Assembly (NCBI RefSeq): GCF_001905655.1
Contig: NZ_JMHT01000046.1
Span: 1-64,000 of the forward strand
Direction: 5' to 3'
Origin: Mycobacterium sp. ST-F2
Lineage (GTDB): Bacteria > Actinomycetota > Actinomycetes > Mycobacteriales > Mycobacteriaceae
DNA: 64,000 nt
Below, in pieces: positions 42,325-50,817 of this stretch. Made by a program: the position numbers and the translations under genes. The first letter of the stretch is position 1. Every line of letters starts with the position of its first letter. A model generated the notes under the pieces. It was given only the letters and a program-made list of their open reading frames with translations. It searched no databases and was not told the DNA's origin.

Positions 42325-43751
42325 TAACCGACAGCGCCTTCCATCTGCAGCTCGATCAGCCGGTTCAGCTCGAGCGCGTATTCCATTGGCAGTTCCTTGG
42401 CGATGGGCTCGACGAAGCCGCGCACCACCATCGCCATGGCCTCGTCCTCGGTCAGGCCGCGGCTCATCAGATAGAACATCTGATCCTCGCTGACCTTCGA
42501 GACCGTGGCCTCGTGACCCATCGTGACGTCGTCTTCACGGATGTCGACGTACGGGTACGTGTCCGAGCGGCTGACGTTGTCGACCAGCAGCGCATCGCAT
42601 TTCACGCTCGACTTGGAGCCGTGCGCGCCCTTGTTGACCTGGATCAGGCCGCGGTACGACGACCGTCCGCCACCACGGGCCACCGACTTCGACACGATGT
42701 TGCTCGACGTGTTCGGAGCCAGGTGCACCATCTTGGCACCGGTGTCCTGGTGCTGGCCTTCACCGGCGAACGCGACGGAGAGCACCTCGCCCTTGGCGTG
42801 CTCGCCGGTCATCCAGACCGCCGGGTACTTCATGGTGACCTTGGAACCGATGTTGCCGTCGATCCACTCCATGGTCGCGCCGGCCTCGGCGCGTGCTCGC
42901 TTGGTGACCAGGTTGTAGACGTTGTTGGACCAGTTCTGGATGGTCGTGTACCGAACGCGCGCACCGGGTTTCACCACGATCTCGACGACGGCCGAGTGCA
43001 GCGAGTCCGACTTGTAGATCGGCGCGGTACAACCCTCCACGTAGTGCACGTAGGAGCCCTCGTCGGCGATGATCAGCGTCCGCTCGAACTGGCCCATGTT
43101 CTCGGTGTTGATCCGGAAGTAGGCCTGCAGCGGGATGTCGACGTGCACGCCCGGCGGCACGTAGATGAACGAGCCACCCGACCACACGGCGGAGTTCAGC
43201 GCGGAGAACTTGTTGTCACCGGAGGGGATCACGGTGCCGAAGTACTGCTTGAACAGCTCGGGGTGCTCGCGCAGGCCCGAATCGGTGTCCAGGAAGATGA
43301 CGCCCAGCGCCTCGAGGTCCTCGCGAATCTGGTGGTACACGACCTCCGACTCGTACTGCGCGGCGACGCCGGCGACCAGGCGCTGCTTCTCGGCCTCCGG
43401 GATACCCAGGCGGTCGTAGGTGTTCTTGATGTCCTCGGGCAGTTCCTCCCAGGACGTGGCCTGCTTCTCGGTGGACCGCACGAAGTACTTGATGTTGTCG
43501 AAGTCGATGCCGTCGAGATCGCTGCCCCAGCGCGGCATGGGCTTCTTGTCGAAGATGCGCAGCGCCTTGAGCCGGAAGTCGAGCATCCACTCCGGTTCGT
43601 TCTTCTTCGCGGAGATGTCGCGGACGACAGCCTCGTTCAGCCCACGGGTCGCGGCGGCGCCGGCGGCATCACTGTCAGCCCAGCCGTAGCCGTACGTGCC
43701 CAGGGAGGCAATGGTCTCCTCCTGGGTCAACTGTTCCGGGGTGGTCGTCAT
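42324..43751 (-). CDS. sufB: Fe-S scaffold protein SufB (no intein)
   Basis: A 475-residue SufB, the main scaffold on which clusters form. Conserved: YGYGWADSDAAGAAATRGLNEAVVRDISAKKNEPEWMLDFRLKAL, the beta-helix core, and GHEATVSKVSEDQMFYLMSRGLTEDEAMAM at the C-terminus. The usual mycobacterial intein site is uninterrupted: M. tuberculosis SufB is about 846 residues because it carries an intein, and here the host protein is continuous. ATG 43751 overlaps the sufR stop (ATGA). Confidence 0.97.
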   Translation of the reverse strand: MTTTPEQLTQEETIASLGTYGYGWADSDAAGAAATRGLNEAVVRDISAKKNEPEWMLDFRLKALRIFDKKPMPRWGSDLDGIDFDNIKYFVRSTEKQATSWEELPEDIKNTYDRLGIPEAEKQRLVAGVAAQYESEVVYHQIREDLEALGVIFLDTDSGLREHPELFKQYFGTVIPSGDNKFSALNSAVWSGGSFIYVPPGVHVDIPLQAYFRINTENMGQFERTLIIADEGSYVHYVEGCTAPIYKSDSLHSAVVEIVVKPGARVRYTTIQNWSNNVYNLVTKRARAEAGATMEWIDGNIGSKVTMKYPAVWMTGEHAKGEVLSVAFAGEGQHQDTGAKMVHLAPNTSSNIVSKSVARGGGRSSYRGLIQVNKGAHGSKSSVKCDALLVDNVSRSDTYPYVDIREDDVTMGHEATVSKVSEDQMFYLMSRGLTEDEAMAMVVRGFVEPIAKELPMEYALELNRLIELQMEGAVG

Positions 43752-44497
43752 TGCGACACTCCTTCTTCTTGGGTCGCGGGGTGGATCGAGTGGACTGCGT
43801 GCTCAGGGATGACGGGAACGTGCGTCGTACACGCACAGTCCCCGTTGACGATGGTGGCCAGCCGCTGCACGTGCGTACCGAGAACCTCGGCGAACGCTTC
43901 GCGCTCGGCGTCGCACAGCTCGGGGAACTCCTCGGCGACGTGCGAGACGGGGCAGTGGTGCTGGCAGATCTGCACCCCGCCGATCGGGCCCGTCACCGGG
44001 GTCGTCGTGGTGGCGTAGCCGGCTTTGGTCAGCGCGGCCGCCACCTGGTCCGCCGTGTCGGTGACATCGTCGGTGGCGCTGACGCCCGACAGGATCGAGT
44101 CGATTCGACGACGCGCGAACGTGCGGATGGCATCGTCGCCGCCGATCTCGCGCAGCTGGCGCATGGCAGCGGCGGCGAGATCGTCGTAGGTATGGCCGAG
44201 CTTGGCACGCCCCGCGGCGGTCAGCCGGTAGCGCTTGGCGGGCCGGCCGCGGCCGTTGTGCTGCCATGCGGCGGCAGCACTGGATTCGGCGTCGCCTGCG
44301 TCGATGAGCGCGTCGAGATGACGCCGCACACCGGCGGCCGAGATGCCGAGCTGCTCGCCGATCTGGCTCGCGGTAACCGCGCCTTCCAGCAGCAATTGCA
44401 CGATGGCCGAGCGGGTGTGGCCGTCGGAAACAGCCGTCGCCGACGCCACCGCGGTCGCGGTGCCGGCAGCCTCGGGAGCTCCAGACGACAATTTCAC
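43748..44497 (-). CDS. sufR: Fe-S-sensing ArsR/MarR-like repressor SufR
   Basis: A 249-residue winged-helix regulator. DNA-binding region: RSAIVQLLLEGAVTASQIGEQLGISAAGVRRHLDALIDAGDAES. The C-terminal cluster-binding Cys are in QICQHHCPVSHVAEEFPELCDAE and NGDCACTTHVP. It represses the suf operon when holding a [4Fe-4S] cluster. I place the start at GTG 44497; no ribosome site is clear and the frame stays open upstream to 44551, so a longer form is possible. An inverted repeat TCACAA-N5-TTGTGA overlaps this start, as expected for autoregulation. First gene of sufR-B-D-C-S-U-T. Confidence 0.92.
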   Translation of the reverse strand: MKLSSGAPEAAGTATAVASATAVSDGHTRSAIVQLLLEGAVTASQIGEQLGISAAGVRRHLDALIDAGDAESSAAAAWQHNGRGRPAKRYRLTAAGRAKLGHTYDDLAAAAMRQLREIGGDDAIRTFARRRIDSILSGVSATDDVTDTADQVAAALTKAGYATTTTPVTGPIGGVQICQHHCPVSHVAEEFPELCDAEREAFAEVLGTHVQRLATIVNGDCACTTHVPVIPEHAVHSIHPATQEEGVSQ

Positions 44498-44510
44498 AAC
44501 ACCATTGTGA
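44494..44510. promoter_or_regulatory. SufR operator
   Basis: TCACAA (44494-44499), CACCA, TTGTGA (44505-44510) form a perfect 6-bp-arm inverted repeat at the start of sufR. It resembles the inverted repeat bound by mycobacterial SufR upstream of its own gene. Its overlap with the chosen start codon suggests either repression at a very short leader, or a start slightly different from the one chosen. Confidence 0.6.
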
Positions 44511-44592
44511 CGGAATTCAGTAACCGAATCTAGGAAGGTAACCCTTATCACCGGCGTCGCCCGACTTCAACGATGCCGAACAGGCCTACGGC

Positions 44593-44598
44593 TAATCT
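44593..44598 (+). promoter_or_regulatory. -10 element TAATCT of mptB
   Basis: TAATCT ends 6 nt before the mptB ATG and there is no ribosome site, so the transcript should begin at the start codon (leaderless). Confidence 0.55.
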
Positions 44599-44604
44599 GC
44601 TCTG

Positions 44605-46284
44605 ATGCCCGACCGCCTTCAGCACCTGAGCACGGCCGTCGCGCATTGGCATGCCGACGAGCCGTCCGTCGGCTCCCCGCTCAACGCCTCCGAGGTCGCC
44701 TCGCTGCGGCGGACCCGCCTGTTCGGCGCGACCGGAACGGTACTGATGGCCATCGGCGCGCTCGGCGCCGGCGCCCGGCCCGTCGTCCAGGATCCGACGT
44801 TCGGGGTGCGCCTGCTGAACCTGCCGTCGCGCATCCAGACCGTCTCGCTGACCATGACCACCACGGGCGCCGTCATGATGGCCCTCGCCTGGCTGATGCT
44901 TGGCCGGTACACGCTGGGCAAACGCCGCATGTCCCGCAGCCAGCTGGACCAGACGCTGCTGCTCTGGGCGCTGCCGCTGCTGATCGCCCCGCCGATGTAC
45001 AGCAAGGACGTCTACTCCTATCTGGCGCAGAGCCAGATAGCCAGTATCGGCCTGGACCCGTACCGCGTCGGCCCGGCCACGGGACTCGGTCTCGACCACG
45101 TCTTCACCCTGACGGTGCCCAGCCTGTGGCGCGAAACCCCGGCGCCCTACGGGCCGCTGTTCTTATGGATCGGCCGCGGCATCTCGGAGCTGACGGGCGA
45201 CAACATCGTCGCCGGAGTGCTCTCGCACCGGCTGGTCGTGCTGCTCGGCGTCGCGGCCACGGTGTGGGCAACGCCACGGCTGGCCCGCCGCTGCGGCGTC
45301 GCCGAGGTCAGCGCCCTGTGGCTGGGGCCGTGTAATCCCCTGCTCTTCATGCACCTCATCGCGGGCATCCACAACGAAGCACCGATGCTCGGACTGATGC
45401 TGGCCGGCACCGAATTCGCGATGCGTGGCATCGATTCCGGCCGCCCCCTCATCCCCCGGCCGCTCCGCTGGCCGCGGCACCGCGACGACTGGGCGCGGTG
45501 GTGGCCCTTGGCGATGCTGTTCACCGGCACGGTGCTCATCGCCATGTCCTCGCAGATCAAGCTGCCGTCGCTGCTGGCGCTGGGTTTCGTGGCCATGGCC
45601 CTCGCGCGCCGCCTGGGCGGGACGGTCAAAGCGTTCTTCCAGGCCTGCGTGCCGCTGGGCGTGGTCGCGCTCGCGGTCATGGCGCTCATCGGCTGGGCCA
45701 GCGGCCTGGGCTTCGGCTGGCTGTTCACCCTCGGTACCGCGAACGTCGTGCGGTCCTGGATGTCGCCGCCGACACTCGTCGCGCTCGGCACCGGGCAGGT
45801 CGGCATTCTGCTGGGGCTCGGCGACCACACCACCGCAGTCCTCGGCCTGACCCGTGGCATCGGCGTCTTCGTCATCGGCGTGCTGGTCAGCTGGCTGCTG
45901 CTGTCGGTGTTACGCGGCCGGCTGCACCCACTCGGCGGCCTCGGTGTTGCCATGGGTGCGACGGTCCTGCTGTTCCCCGTCGTGCAGCCGTGGTACCTGC
46001 TGTGGGCGATCATCCCGCTGGCCTGCTGGGCCACCCGGCCGGGCTTCCGCGGCACCACCATCGTGGTGACGTTCGTCGTCGGCGTCTTCGGCCCGACGGC
46101 CAACGGCGACCGGTTCGCGCTGTTCCAGATCCTCGACGCCACCCTGGCCAGCACCGTCATCGTGCTGTTGTTGATCGCGCTGACCCGGAACCGGCTGCCG
46201 TGGCGCGGATTGCCGGATACAGACAACGGTGACGCCCCTGGTAGCTCCGCTGCCAGGCCCGACGCTTACGCTGAATCCCCGTGA
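44605..46284 (+). CDS. mptB: alpha-(1->6)-mannosyltransferase MptB-like
   Basis: A 559-residue polytopic GT-C-type glycosyltransferase with about 12-13 hydrophobic helices. Features: SKDVYSYLAQSQIASIGLDPYRVGPATGLG in the first extracytoplasmic loop (the acidic residue of GT-C enzymes), WRETPAPYGPLFLWIGRGI, and HLIAGIHNEAPMLGLMLAG. It matches MptB (Rv1459c), which builds the lipomannan/lipoarabinomannan mannan core using polyprenyl-phosphomannose. ATG 44605, probably leaderless. Divergent from sufR, and followed by an ABC exporter in a GTGA overlap. Confidence 0.92.
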   Translation: MPDRLQHLSTAVAHWHADEPSVGSPLNASEVASLRRTRLFGATGTVLMAIGALGAGARPVVQDPTFGVRLLNLPSRIQTVSLTMTTTGAVMMALAWLMLGRYTLGKRRMSRSQLDQTLLLWALPLLIAPPMYSKDVYSYLAQSQIASIGLDPYRVGPATGLGLDHVFTLTVPSLWRETPAPYGPLFLWIGRGISELTGDNIVAGVLSHRLVVLLGVAATVWATPRLARRCGVAEVSALWLGPCNPLLFMHLIAGIHNEAPMLGLMLAGTEFAMRGIDSGRPLIPRPLRWPRHRDDWARWWPLAMLFTGTVLIAMSSQIKLPSLLALGFVAMALARRLGGTVKAFFQACVPLGVVALAVMALIGWASGLGFGWLFTLGTANVVRSWMSPPTLVALGTGQVGILLGLGDHTTAVLGLTRGIGVFVIGVLVSWLLLSVLRGRLHPLGGLGVAMGATVLLFPVVQPWYLLWAIIPLACWATRPGFRGTTIVVTFVVGVFGPTANGDRFALFQILDATLASTVIVLLLIALTRNRLPWRGLPDTDNGDAPGSSAARPDAYAESP

Positions 46285-47210
46285 GTTCCACTGAGACGCC
46301 CGTATTGCTGCGCGGCGTCAGCAAGCGCTACGGCGAGATCCAGGCCGTGAACAACCTGGATCTCGAGGTGCAGCGCGCCGAGGTGCTGGCCCTGCTCGGA
46401 CCCAACGGGGCCGGTAAGACCACCACCGTCGAGATGTGCGAAGGCTTCAACAAGCCCGACTCCGGCAGCATCTCGATCCTGGGCCTGGACCCGACGGCCG
46501 ACAACGCCAAGCTGCGCGCCCGCATCGGCGTGATGCTGCAGGGCGGCGGCGGCTATCCCGCCGCCAAGGCCGGCGAGATGCTGAATCTGGTCGCCGCGTA
46601 CTCGGCCAACCCGCTCGATCCGCAGTGGCTGCTGGATACCCTCGGCCTGACCGAGGCCGCCCGCACCACCTACCGCCGGCTCTCCGGTGGCCAGCAGCAG
46701 CGCCTGGCGCTGGCGTGCGCCATCGTCGGACGCCCCGAGCTGGTATTCCTCGACGAGCCCACCGCCGGCATGGACGCCCACGCCCGAATCGTGGTGTGGG
46801 AATTGATCGAAGGCCTGCGCCGTGACGGCGTGACCGTCGTCCTGACCACCCACCAGCTGACCGAGGCCGAGGAACTGGCCGACCACATCGTGATCATCGA
46901 CCACGGCGCCGCAGTGGCTGCCGGCACGCCCGCCGATCTCATGCGGGGTGGCGCCGAGAACCAATTGCGTTTCTCCGCACCACCCAAGCTGGATCTGTCG
47001 CTGCTGATCTCCGCGCTGCCCGAGGGCTACCGCGCCACCGAGGCCGCCGGCGGCGAATACCTGGTGGAAGGCCAGATCGACCCGCAGGTGCTGGCCACCG
47101 TCACCGCGTGGGCCGCGCGCCTGAACGTGTTGGCCACCGACATGCGCGTCGAGCAGCGCAGCCTCGAGGACGTGTTCCTCGATCTGACCGGACGGGAGCT
47201 GCGGTCATGA
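46281..47210 (+). CDS. ABC transporter ATP-binding protein
   Basis: A 309-residue ABC ATPase of the ABC-2 (DrrA-like) exporter class. Walker A GPNGAGKTTT, signature RLSGGQQQRLALA, Walker B LVFLDEPTAGMD, and the H-loop in VVLTTHQLTEAEELADH. A C-terminal extension with FSAPPKLDLSLL and LEDVFLDLTGREL is typical of the exporter family. GTG start overlaps the mptB stop. It forms a transporter with the permease encoded next (Rv1458c-1457c-like). Cargo unknown; a heme or lipid-linked molecule is sometimes suggested. Confidence 0.93.
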   Translation: MSSTETPVLLRGVSKRYGEIQAVNNLDLEVQRAEVLALLGPNGAGKTTTVEMCEGFNKPDSGSISILGLDPTADNAKLRARIGVMLQGGGGYPAAKAGEMLNLVAAYSANPLDPQWLLDTLGLTEAARTTYRRLSGGQQQRLALACAIVGRPELVFLDEPTAGMDAHARIVVWELIEGLRRDGVTVVLTTHQLTEAEELADHIVIIDHGAAVAAGTPADLMRGGAENQLRFSAPPKLDLSLLISALPEGYRATEAAGGEYLVEGQIDPQVLATVTAWAARLNVLATDMRVEQRSLEDVFLDLTGRELRS

Positions 47211-47241
47211 GTGGCCGGCGAGTAGCGAAGGCGGATCGCGC

Positions 47242-48024
47242 ATGAGTACAGCGACAAACCGGTTCGCGCCCGGGACGTTCACCCCGGATCCGCGGCCCGC
47301 GGCCATCCCCGCGATGCTCGCGGCGCAGTACAGCCTGGAGCTCAAGCTGCTGCTGCGCAACGGCGAGCAGCTGCTGCTGACCATGTTCATCCCGATCACC
47401 CTGCTGATCGGGCTCACGCTGCTGCCGCTGGGCTCGCTGGGCGACCACCGCCCGGGGACGTTCACCCCGCCGATCATGGCGCTGGCGGTGATCTCGACAG
47501 CGTTCACCGGGCAGGCCATCGCCGTCGCCTTCGATCGGCGCTACGGCGCGCTCAAACGCCTCGGCGCCACCGCACTGCCGGTGTGGGGCATCATCGCCGG
47601 CAAGTCGCTGGCCGTGGTCACCACGGTGTTCCTGCAGTCAATCCTGTTGGGCGGCATCGGTATTGCGCTGGGTTGGCGGCCGAGCCCACTGAGCCTGCTG
47701 CTGGGCGCGGTGGTCATCGCGCTCGGCACCGCCTCGTTCGCCGCGCTGGGCCTGCTGCTCGGCGGAACGCTGAAGGCCGAGATCGTGCTGGCCCTGGCGA
47801 ACCTGCTGTGGTTCATCCTGGCCGGGCTCGGCGCCCTGACCATCGAGCACCGCGTCGTCCCCGAGGCGCTGCGCTGGGTGGCCAGGCTGACGCCGTCGGG
47901 CGCACTGACCGAATCACTGACCCAGGCGATGACGCTGTCAGTCGACTGGTTCGGCATTGCGGTGCTGGCCGCGTGGGGCGTGCTCGCCGGACTGGCCGCG
48001 CTGCGCTGGTTCCGGTTCAGCTGA
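47242..48024 (+). CDS. ABC-2 type transporter permease
   Basis: A 260-residue membrane protein with about six helices: LLTMFIPITLLIGLTLLPL, IMALAVISTAFTGQAIAVAF, AVVTTVFLQSILLGGIGIALGW and others. The segment AFTGQAIAVAFDRRYGALKRLGATALPVWGIIAGKSLAV is the ABC-2 permease signature. It completes the exporter with the ATPase upstream (31 bp gap). Its 3' end overlaps the convergent PhlG-like gene by 8 bp. In M. tuberculosis the ctaA-like gene follows; here two genes are inserted. Confidence 0.9.
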   Translation: MSTATNRFAPGTFTPDPRPAAIPAMLAAQYSLELKLLLRNGEQLLLTMFIPITLLIGLTLLPLGSLGDHRPGTFTPPIMALAVISTAFTGQAIAVAFDRRYGALKRLGATALPVWGIIAGKSLAVVTTVFLQSILLGGIGIALGWRPSPLSLLLGAVVIALGTASFAALGLLLGGTLKAEIVLALANLLWFILAGLGALTIEHRVVPEALRWVARLTPSGALTESLTQAMTLSVDWFGIAVLAAWGVLAGLAALRWFRFS

Positions 48025-48625
48025 CGGGCAGCAACTGCGGCAGCAGATGTTCCAGCTGCCCGACCTCTTCGATGTTGTGCTTCACCCAGGCCCGCACCAT
48101 GTCGTCGGGAAACCGCCGGAGCAGCAGCCGGTTGACCGGCGCCATGAGCGCCGACCGCGCACCGACGTCGACAACGCTGACGTAGTGCGCCCCTTCGGCC
48201 CCTGCTGACCAGGTGTGTTCGAGGCTGAACACGATCACGCCGGCCACCCGCTGTACGAGCCGAATACCGGTCTCGTCGAGCTTTTCCACCCTGTCCACCA
48301 CGTCGACGCGGTAGTCCGGCCGTCCACCGAACGCCTCGACGATGCGGAACCGAGCACCTTCGGCCGCGCCGCCGGTCGGCGCCGGGCGGGCCAGTTCCCA
48401 TCGGATGTGGTCGACGGGGTGCCACGCCAGGTACCGGTCGATGATCTGGTCGCCGTAACACATGGTGCCGCCGAGGTGCGTGAACCAGTCGAGAAGCATC
48501 AGCGGAGTCACCCCAGGTAGCGGCCGGTGCTCGATGGTCACCCGGCGACGGCCGTGGGGCGCCCGGGTGTAACGGACGGTCGCGGTGTCGAGGGCTCGCA
48601 GCGGGTACAAGTTCGGGCGGCTCAT
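48017..48625 (-). CDS. DAPG hydrolase (PhlG-like) domain protein
   Basis: A 202-residue protein resembling the PhlG/DAPG hydrolase fold (Zn-dependent C-C bond hydrolase relatives of Bet v 1-like proteins). Segments: HRPLPGVTPLMLLDWFTHLGGTMCYGDQIIDRYLAWHPVDHIRWEL, with several His/Glu/Asp that could bind metal, and VGQLEHLLPQLLP at the end. True C-C hydrolase activity is not proved. ATG 48625 is supported by TTGGAGG 6 nt upstream. Divergent from a TetR regulator with two identical operators in between; accessory relative to the conserved order. Confidence 0.72.
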   Translation of the reverse strand: MSRPNLYPLRALDTATVRYTRAPHGRRRVTIEHRPLPGVTPLMLLDWFTHLGGTMCYGDQIIDRYLAWHPVDHIRWELARPAPTGGAAEGARFRIVEAFGGRPDYRVDVVDRVEKLDETGIRLVQRVAGVIVFSLEHTWSAGAEGAHYVSVVDVGARSALMAPVNRLLLRRFPDDMVRAWVKHNIEEVGQLEHLLPQLLPVS

Positions 48626-48635
48626 GGCTTCCTCC

Positions 48636-48699
48636 AAGATACGATTCCGTTTCTTAACAAGACGCTAGGCTCATCGGTTAAGATACGCAAGCGTTTCTT
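48636..48699. promoter_or_regulatory. two identical 20-bp operators AAGATACG-N4-CGTTTCTT
   Basis: The first copy is at 48636-48655 and the second at 48680-48699, centre to centre 44 bp (about four turns). Half-sites read AAGATACG and CGTTTCTT (AAGAAACG on the other strand), symmetric except for one position. One lies just upstream of the PhlG-like gene, the other just before the TetR ribosome site, as expected for a shared repressor. Confidence 0.75.
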
Positions 48700-48711
48700 C
48701 AAGGAGGTCTG

Positions 48712-49290
48712 ATGCGACGACGCGGCGACGAACTCGATGCGGCGATCCGCGCCGCGGTCATGACGCTGCTCACCGAGCAGGGACCGGCCGGGGTGACCAT
48801 GGAGGCCGTCGCCGCCGCGGCCCGCACCAGCAAACCGGTGCTCTACCGACGCTGGCCCGACGGTGCCGCATTGCTGCGAGACACCTTGCTGCGCAACGCG
48901 AAAGCGGCGATACCGCACACCGACACCGGCAGCTACCGCGGCGACATGCTGGCGGTGCTGCGCGGCTGGGCCGCGGTGTTCACCGGGCCGCAAGCCGCCA
49001 CCATGCGAGCGGTGGTCGCCGCGATGACCGGGGACGATGAACTCGCCGCCGCGTTCCGGGCCGACGTGATCGGCTGGCGCAAGCAGGAGATGGCCGACCT
49101 CCTGGCGCGCGGGGTGACCCGCGGCGACGTCCGCGCCGACGTGCCCGTGGAGATCGCCCGCGAGCTCGGCCAGAGCGTGCTGTGGCACCGACTCCTCATC
49201 ACCGGCGACGCCATCACCGACGAGCTGGTGGTCGACCTCGTCGATCAGGTGCTGGTGCCGTTCGTCGCCCCTACTACGCCACGTAGTTAG
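48712..49290 (+). CDS. TetR/AcrR-family regulator of the PhlG-like gene
   Basis: A 192-residue TetR protein. HTH domain: LDAAIRAAVMTLLTEQGPAGVTMEAVAAAARTSKPVLYRRWPDGAALLRDTLL. The C-terminal effector half (TetR_C-like) includes VVAAMTGDDELAAAFRADVIGWRKQEMADLLARGVTRGDVR. ATG 48712 with AAGGAGG 4-5 nt upstream, itself inside the downstream operator zone. The two identical operators in the shared intergenic region make repression of both genes likely. Inserted between the ABC exporter and ctaA. Confidence 0.9.
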   Translation: MRRRGDELDAAIRAAVMTLLTEQGPAGVTMEAVAAAARTSKPVLYRRWPDGAALLRDTLLRNAKAAIPHTDTGSYRGDMLAVLRGWAAVFTGPQAATMRAVVAAMTGDDELAAAFRADVIGWRKQEMADLLARGVTRGDVRADVPVEIARELGQSVLWHRLLITGDAITDELVVDLVDQVLVPFVAPTTPRS

Positions 49291-49310
49291 CACTGATCTA
49301 CCATCAGCCT

Positions 49311-50240
49311 GTGCTCGACAAGCTGCCCATCCCCTCACTTCGGGTCCAGCGGCTCATCGCGTTCCTGGTCATCCTGACCCAGGGCGGCATCGCCGTCACC
49401 GGGGCGATCGTCCGGGTCACGGCTTCCGGACTGGGCTGCCCGACCTGGCCACAATGCTTCCCTGGCAGCTTCGTACCGGTGCCCCACGCCGAAGTGCCCG
49501 TGGTGCACCAGGCCGTCGAGTTCACCAACCGGATGTTCACGTTCGGCGTCGTGTTGACCGCCGCCCTGGCGGTTCTCGCCGTCATCCGCGCCGGCCGCCG
49601 CCGCGAGGTCAAGCTGTACGCCTGGCTGATGCCGGCGTCGACTGTGGTGCAGGCGATCATCGGCGGCATCACGGTCCGTACCGGGCTGCTGTGGTGGACC
49701 GTCGCCGTCCACCTCCTGGTGTCGATGGTGATGGTCTGGCTGGCGGTGCTGCTCTACGTCAAGATCGGCGAATCCGATTCGGGCACCGACCAACTCGTCG
49801 TACCGCAGCCGCTGCGCTGGTTCACTGCCCTGACCGCCGTGACGCTGTCCGCGGTGCTGGTGACCGGAACGCTGGTGACCGGCGCCGGACCGCATGCCGG
49901 CGACAAGAGCGCCCTGCAACCGGTCAAGCGACTGCAGGTCGAGATCACCGATTTGGCGCACCTGCACTCGTCGCTGCTGGTGGCCTACCTGAGCTTCGTC
50001 ATCGGACTGGGCTTCGCGCTGCTCGCAGTGCGCGCCCCCAAGCCCGTGCTGCTGCGGCTGGCGGTCCTGGCGGGGCTGGTGCTCGCCCAGGGCGCGGTCG
50101 GTGCGGTCCAGTTCTACACCGGCGTGCCCGCGGTTCTCGTCGCCATCCATGTCGCGGGCGCCGGCGCCTGCACCGCAGCCACGGCGGCGCTATGGGCGTC
50201 GATGCGGTCTCGCCGAGACCCAAGCTCCACTAATCGGTGA
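49311..50240 (+). CDS. ctaA: heme A synthase CtaA
   Basis: A 309-residue, about eight-helix membrane enzyme (COX15/CtaA) that oxidises heme O to heme A for the aa3 oxidase. Motifs: VTGAIVRVTASGLGCPTWPQCFPG, with the paired extracytoplasmic Cys, and conserved His in VPVVHQAVEFTNRMF, WTVAVHLLVSM and LAHLHSSLLVAYL. GTG start at 49311. Matches Rv1456c. Works with CtaB encoded at 54.7 kb. Its end overlaps the convergent Uma2-like gene by 11 bp. Confidence 0.95.
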   Translation: MLDKLPIPSLRVQRLIAFLVILTQGGIAVTGAIVRVTASGLGCPTWPQCFPGSFVPVPHAEVPVVHQAVEFTNRMFTFGVVLTAALAVLAVIRAGRRREVKLYAWLMPASTVVQAIIGGITVRTGLLWWTVAVHLLVSMVMVWLAVLLYVKIGESDSGTDQLVVPQPLRWFTALTAVTLSAVLVTGTLVTGAGPHAGDKSALQPVKRLQVEITDLAHLHSSLLVAYLSFVIGLGFALLAVRAPKPVLLRLAVLAGLVLAQGAVGAVQFYTGVPAVLVAIHVAGAGACTAATAALWASMRSRRDPSSTNR

Positions 50241-50772
50241 GATTCGCGGGGTCGAATTCCACACTGAAGGGCTCGGCAAGGTGTGCCGGTTCCCCGGGCG
50301 CAATCGTGCCCTTCATGACGTACTGACCGTCGGTGAGCGCGCGAACTTCGACCGTTCCGTCGCCCTCAATCCGCCAGTAGTTTGGGATTCCCGCTTCGGC
50401 GTACTTGATGACCTTCAGACTCCGATCGACGAGTTCAGTTGAGCGCGAAGCAATCTCGATGACGAGGGCAACGTCGGATGACTCGCGCCATTCGACCCCG
50501 CGGGCCGAATCAGGCTTGAGAACAACCAGGTCAGGAATGAAATTTCCGCCCGGGACACGAACACCGACCTCGTACAGAACACGCCAGCCGGCCGGAGCCG
50601 CAGTCCGCAGGATGAAGTACAAATTGCCACTTATCGCCTGGTGACTGTCCAGCGGCGGCGGCGTCACGAGCAGGCTCCCGTCGACGATCTCGTAGCGGTG
50701 CCCGTCCGCAGGCAGATCGCCCAGATCGGCTTCGGACCAGTAGTCGGGAAACTTCAGAATTGGCTGCGCCAT
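50230..50772 (-). CDS. Uma2-family putative endonuclease (DUF820)
   Basis: A 180-residue PD-(D/E)XK-like Uma2 protein. Family pattern: HRYEIVDGSLLVTPPPLDSHQAISGNLYFIL, GNFIPDLVVLK (the Asp of the nuclease core), VALVIEIASRST (Glu-x-x with Ser) and DRSLKVIKYAEAGIPNYWRIE (Lys/Tyr). These restriction-like proteins are abundant in actinobacteria and cyanobacteria and their role is unsettled. ATG 50772 with AAAGGGGG upstream. In the accessory segment with the toxin-antitoxin pair. Confidence 0.85.
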   Translation of the reverse strand: MAQPILKFPDYWSEADLGDLPADGHRYEIVDGSLLVTPPPLDSHQAISGNLYFILRTAAPAGWRVLYEVGVRVPGGNFIPDLVVLKPDSARGVEWRESSDVALVIEIASRSTELVDRSLKVIKYAEAGIPNYWRIEGDGTVEVRALTDGQYVMKGTIAPGEPAHLAEPFSVEFDPANLTD

Positions 50773-50817
50773 GGCACCCCCTTTCAATCGCGACGGTAAA
50801 CCTGACCACTGACAACT

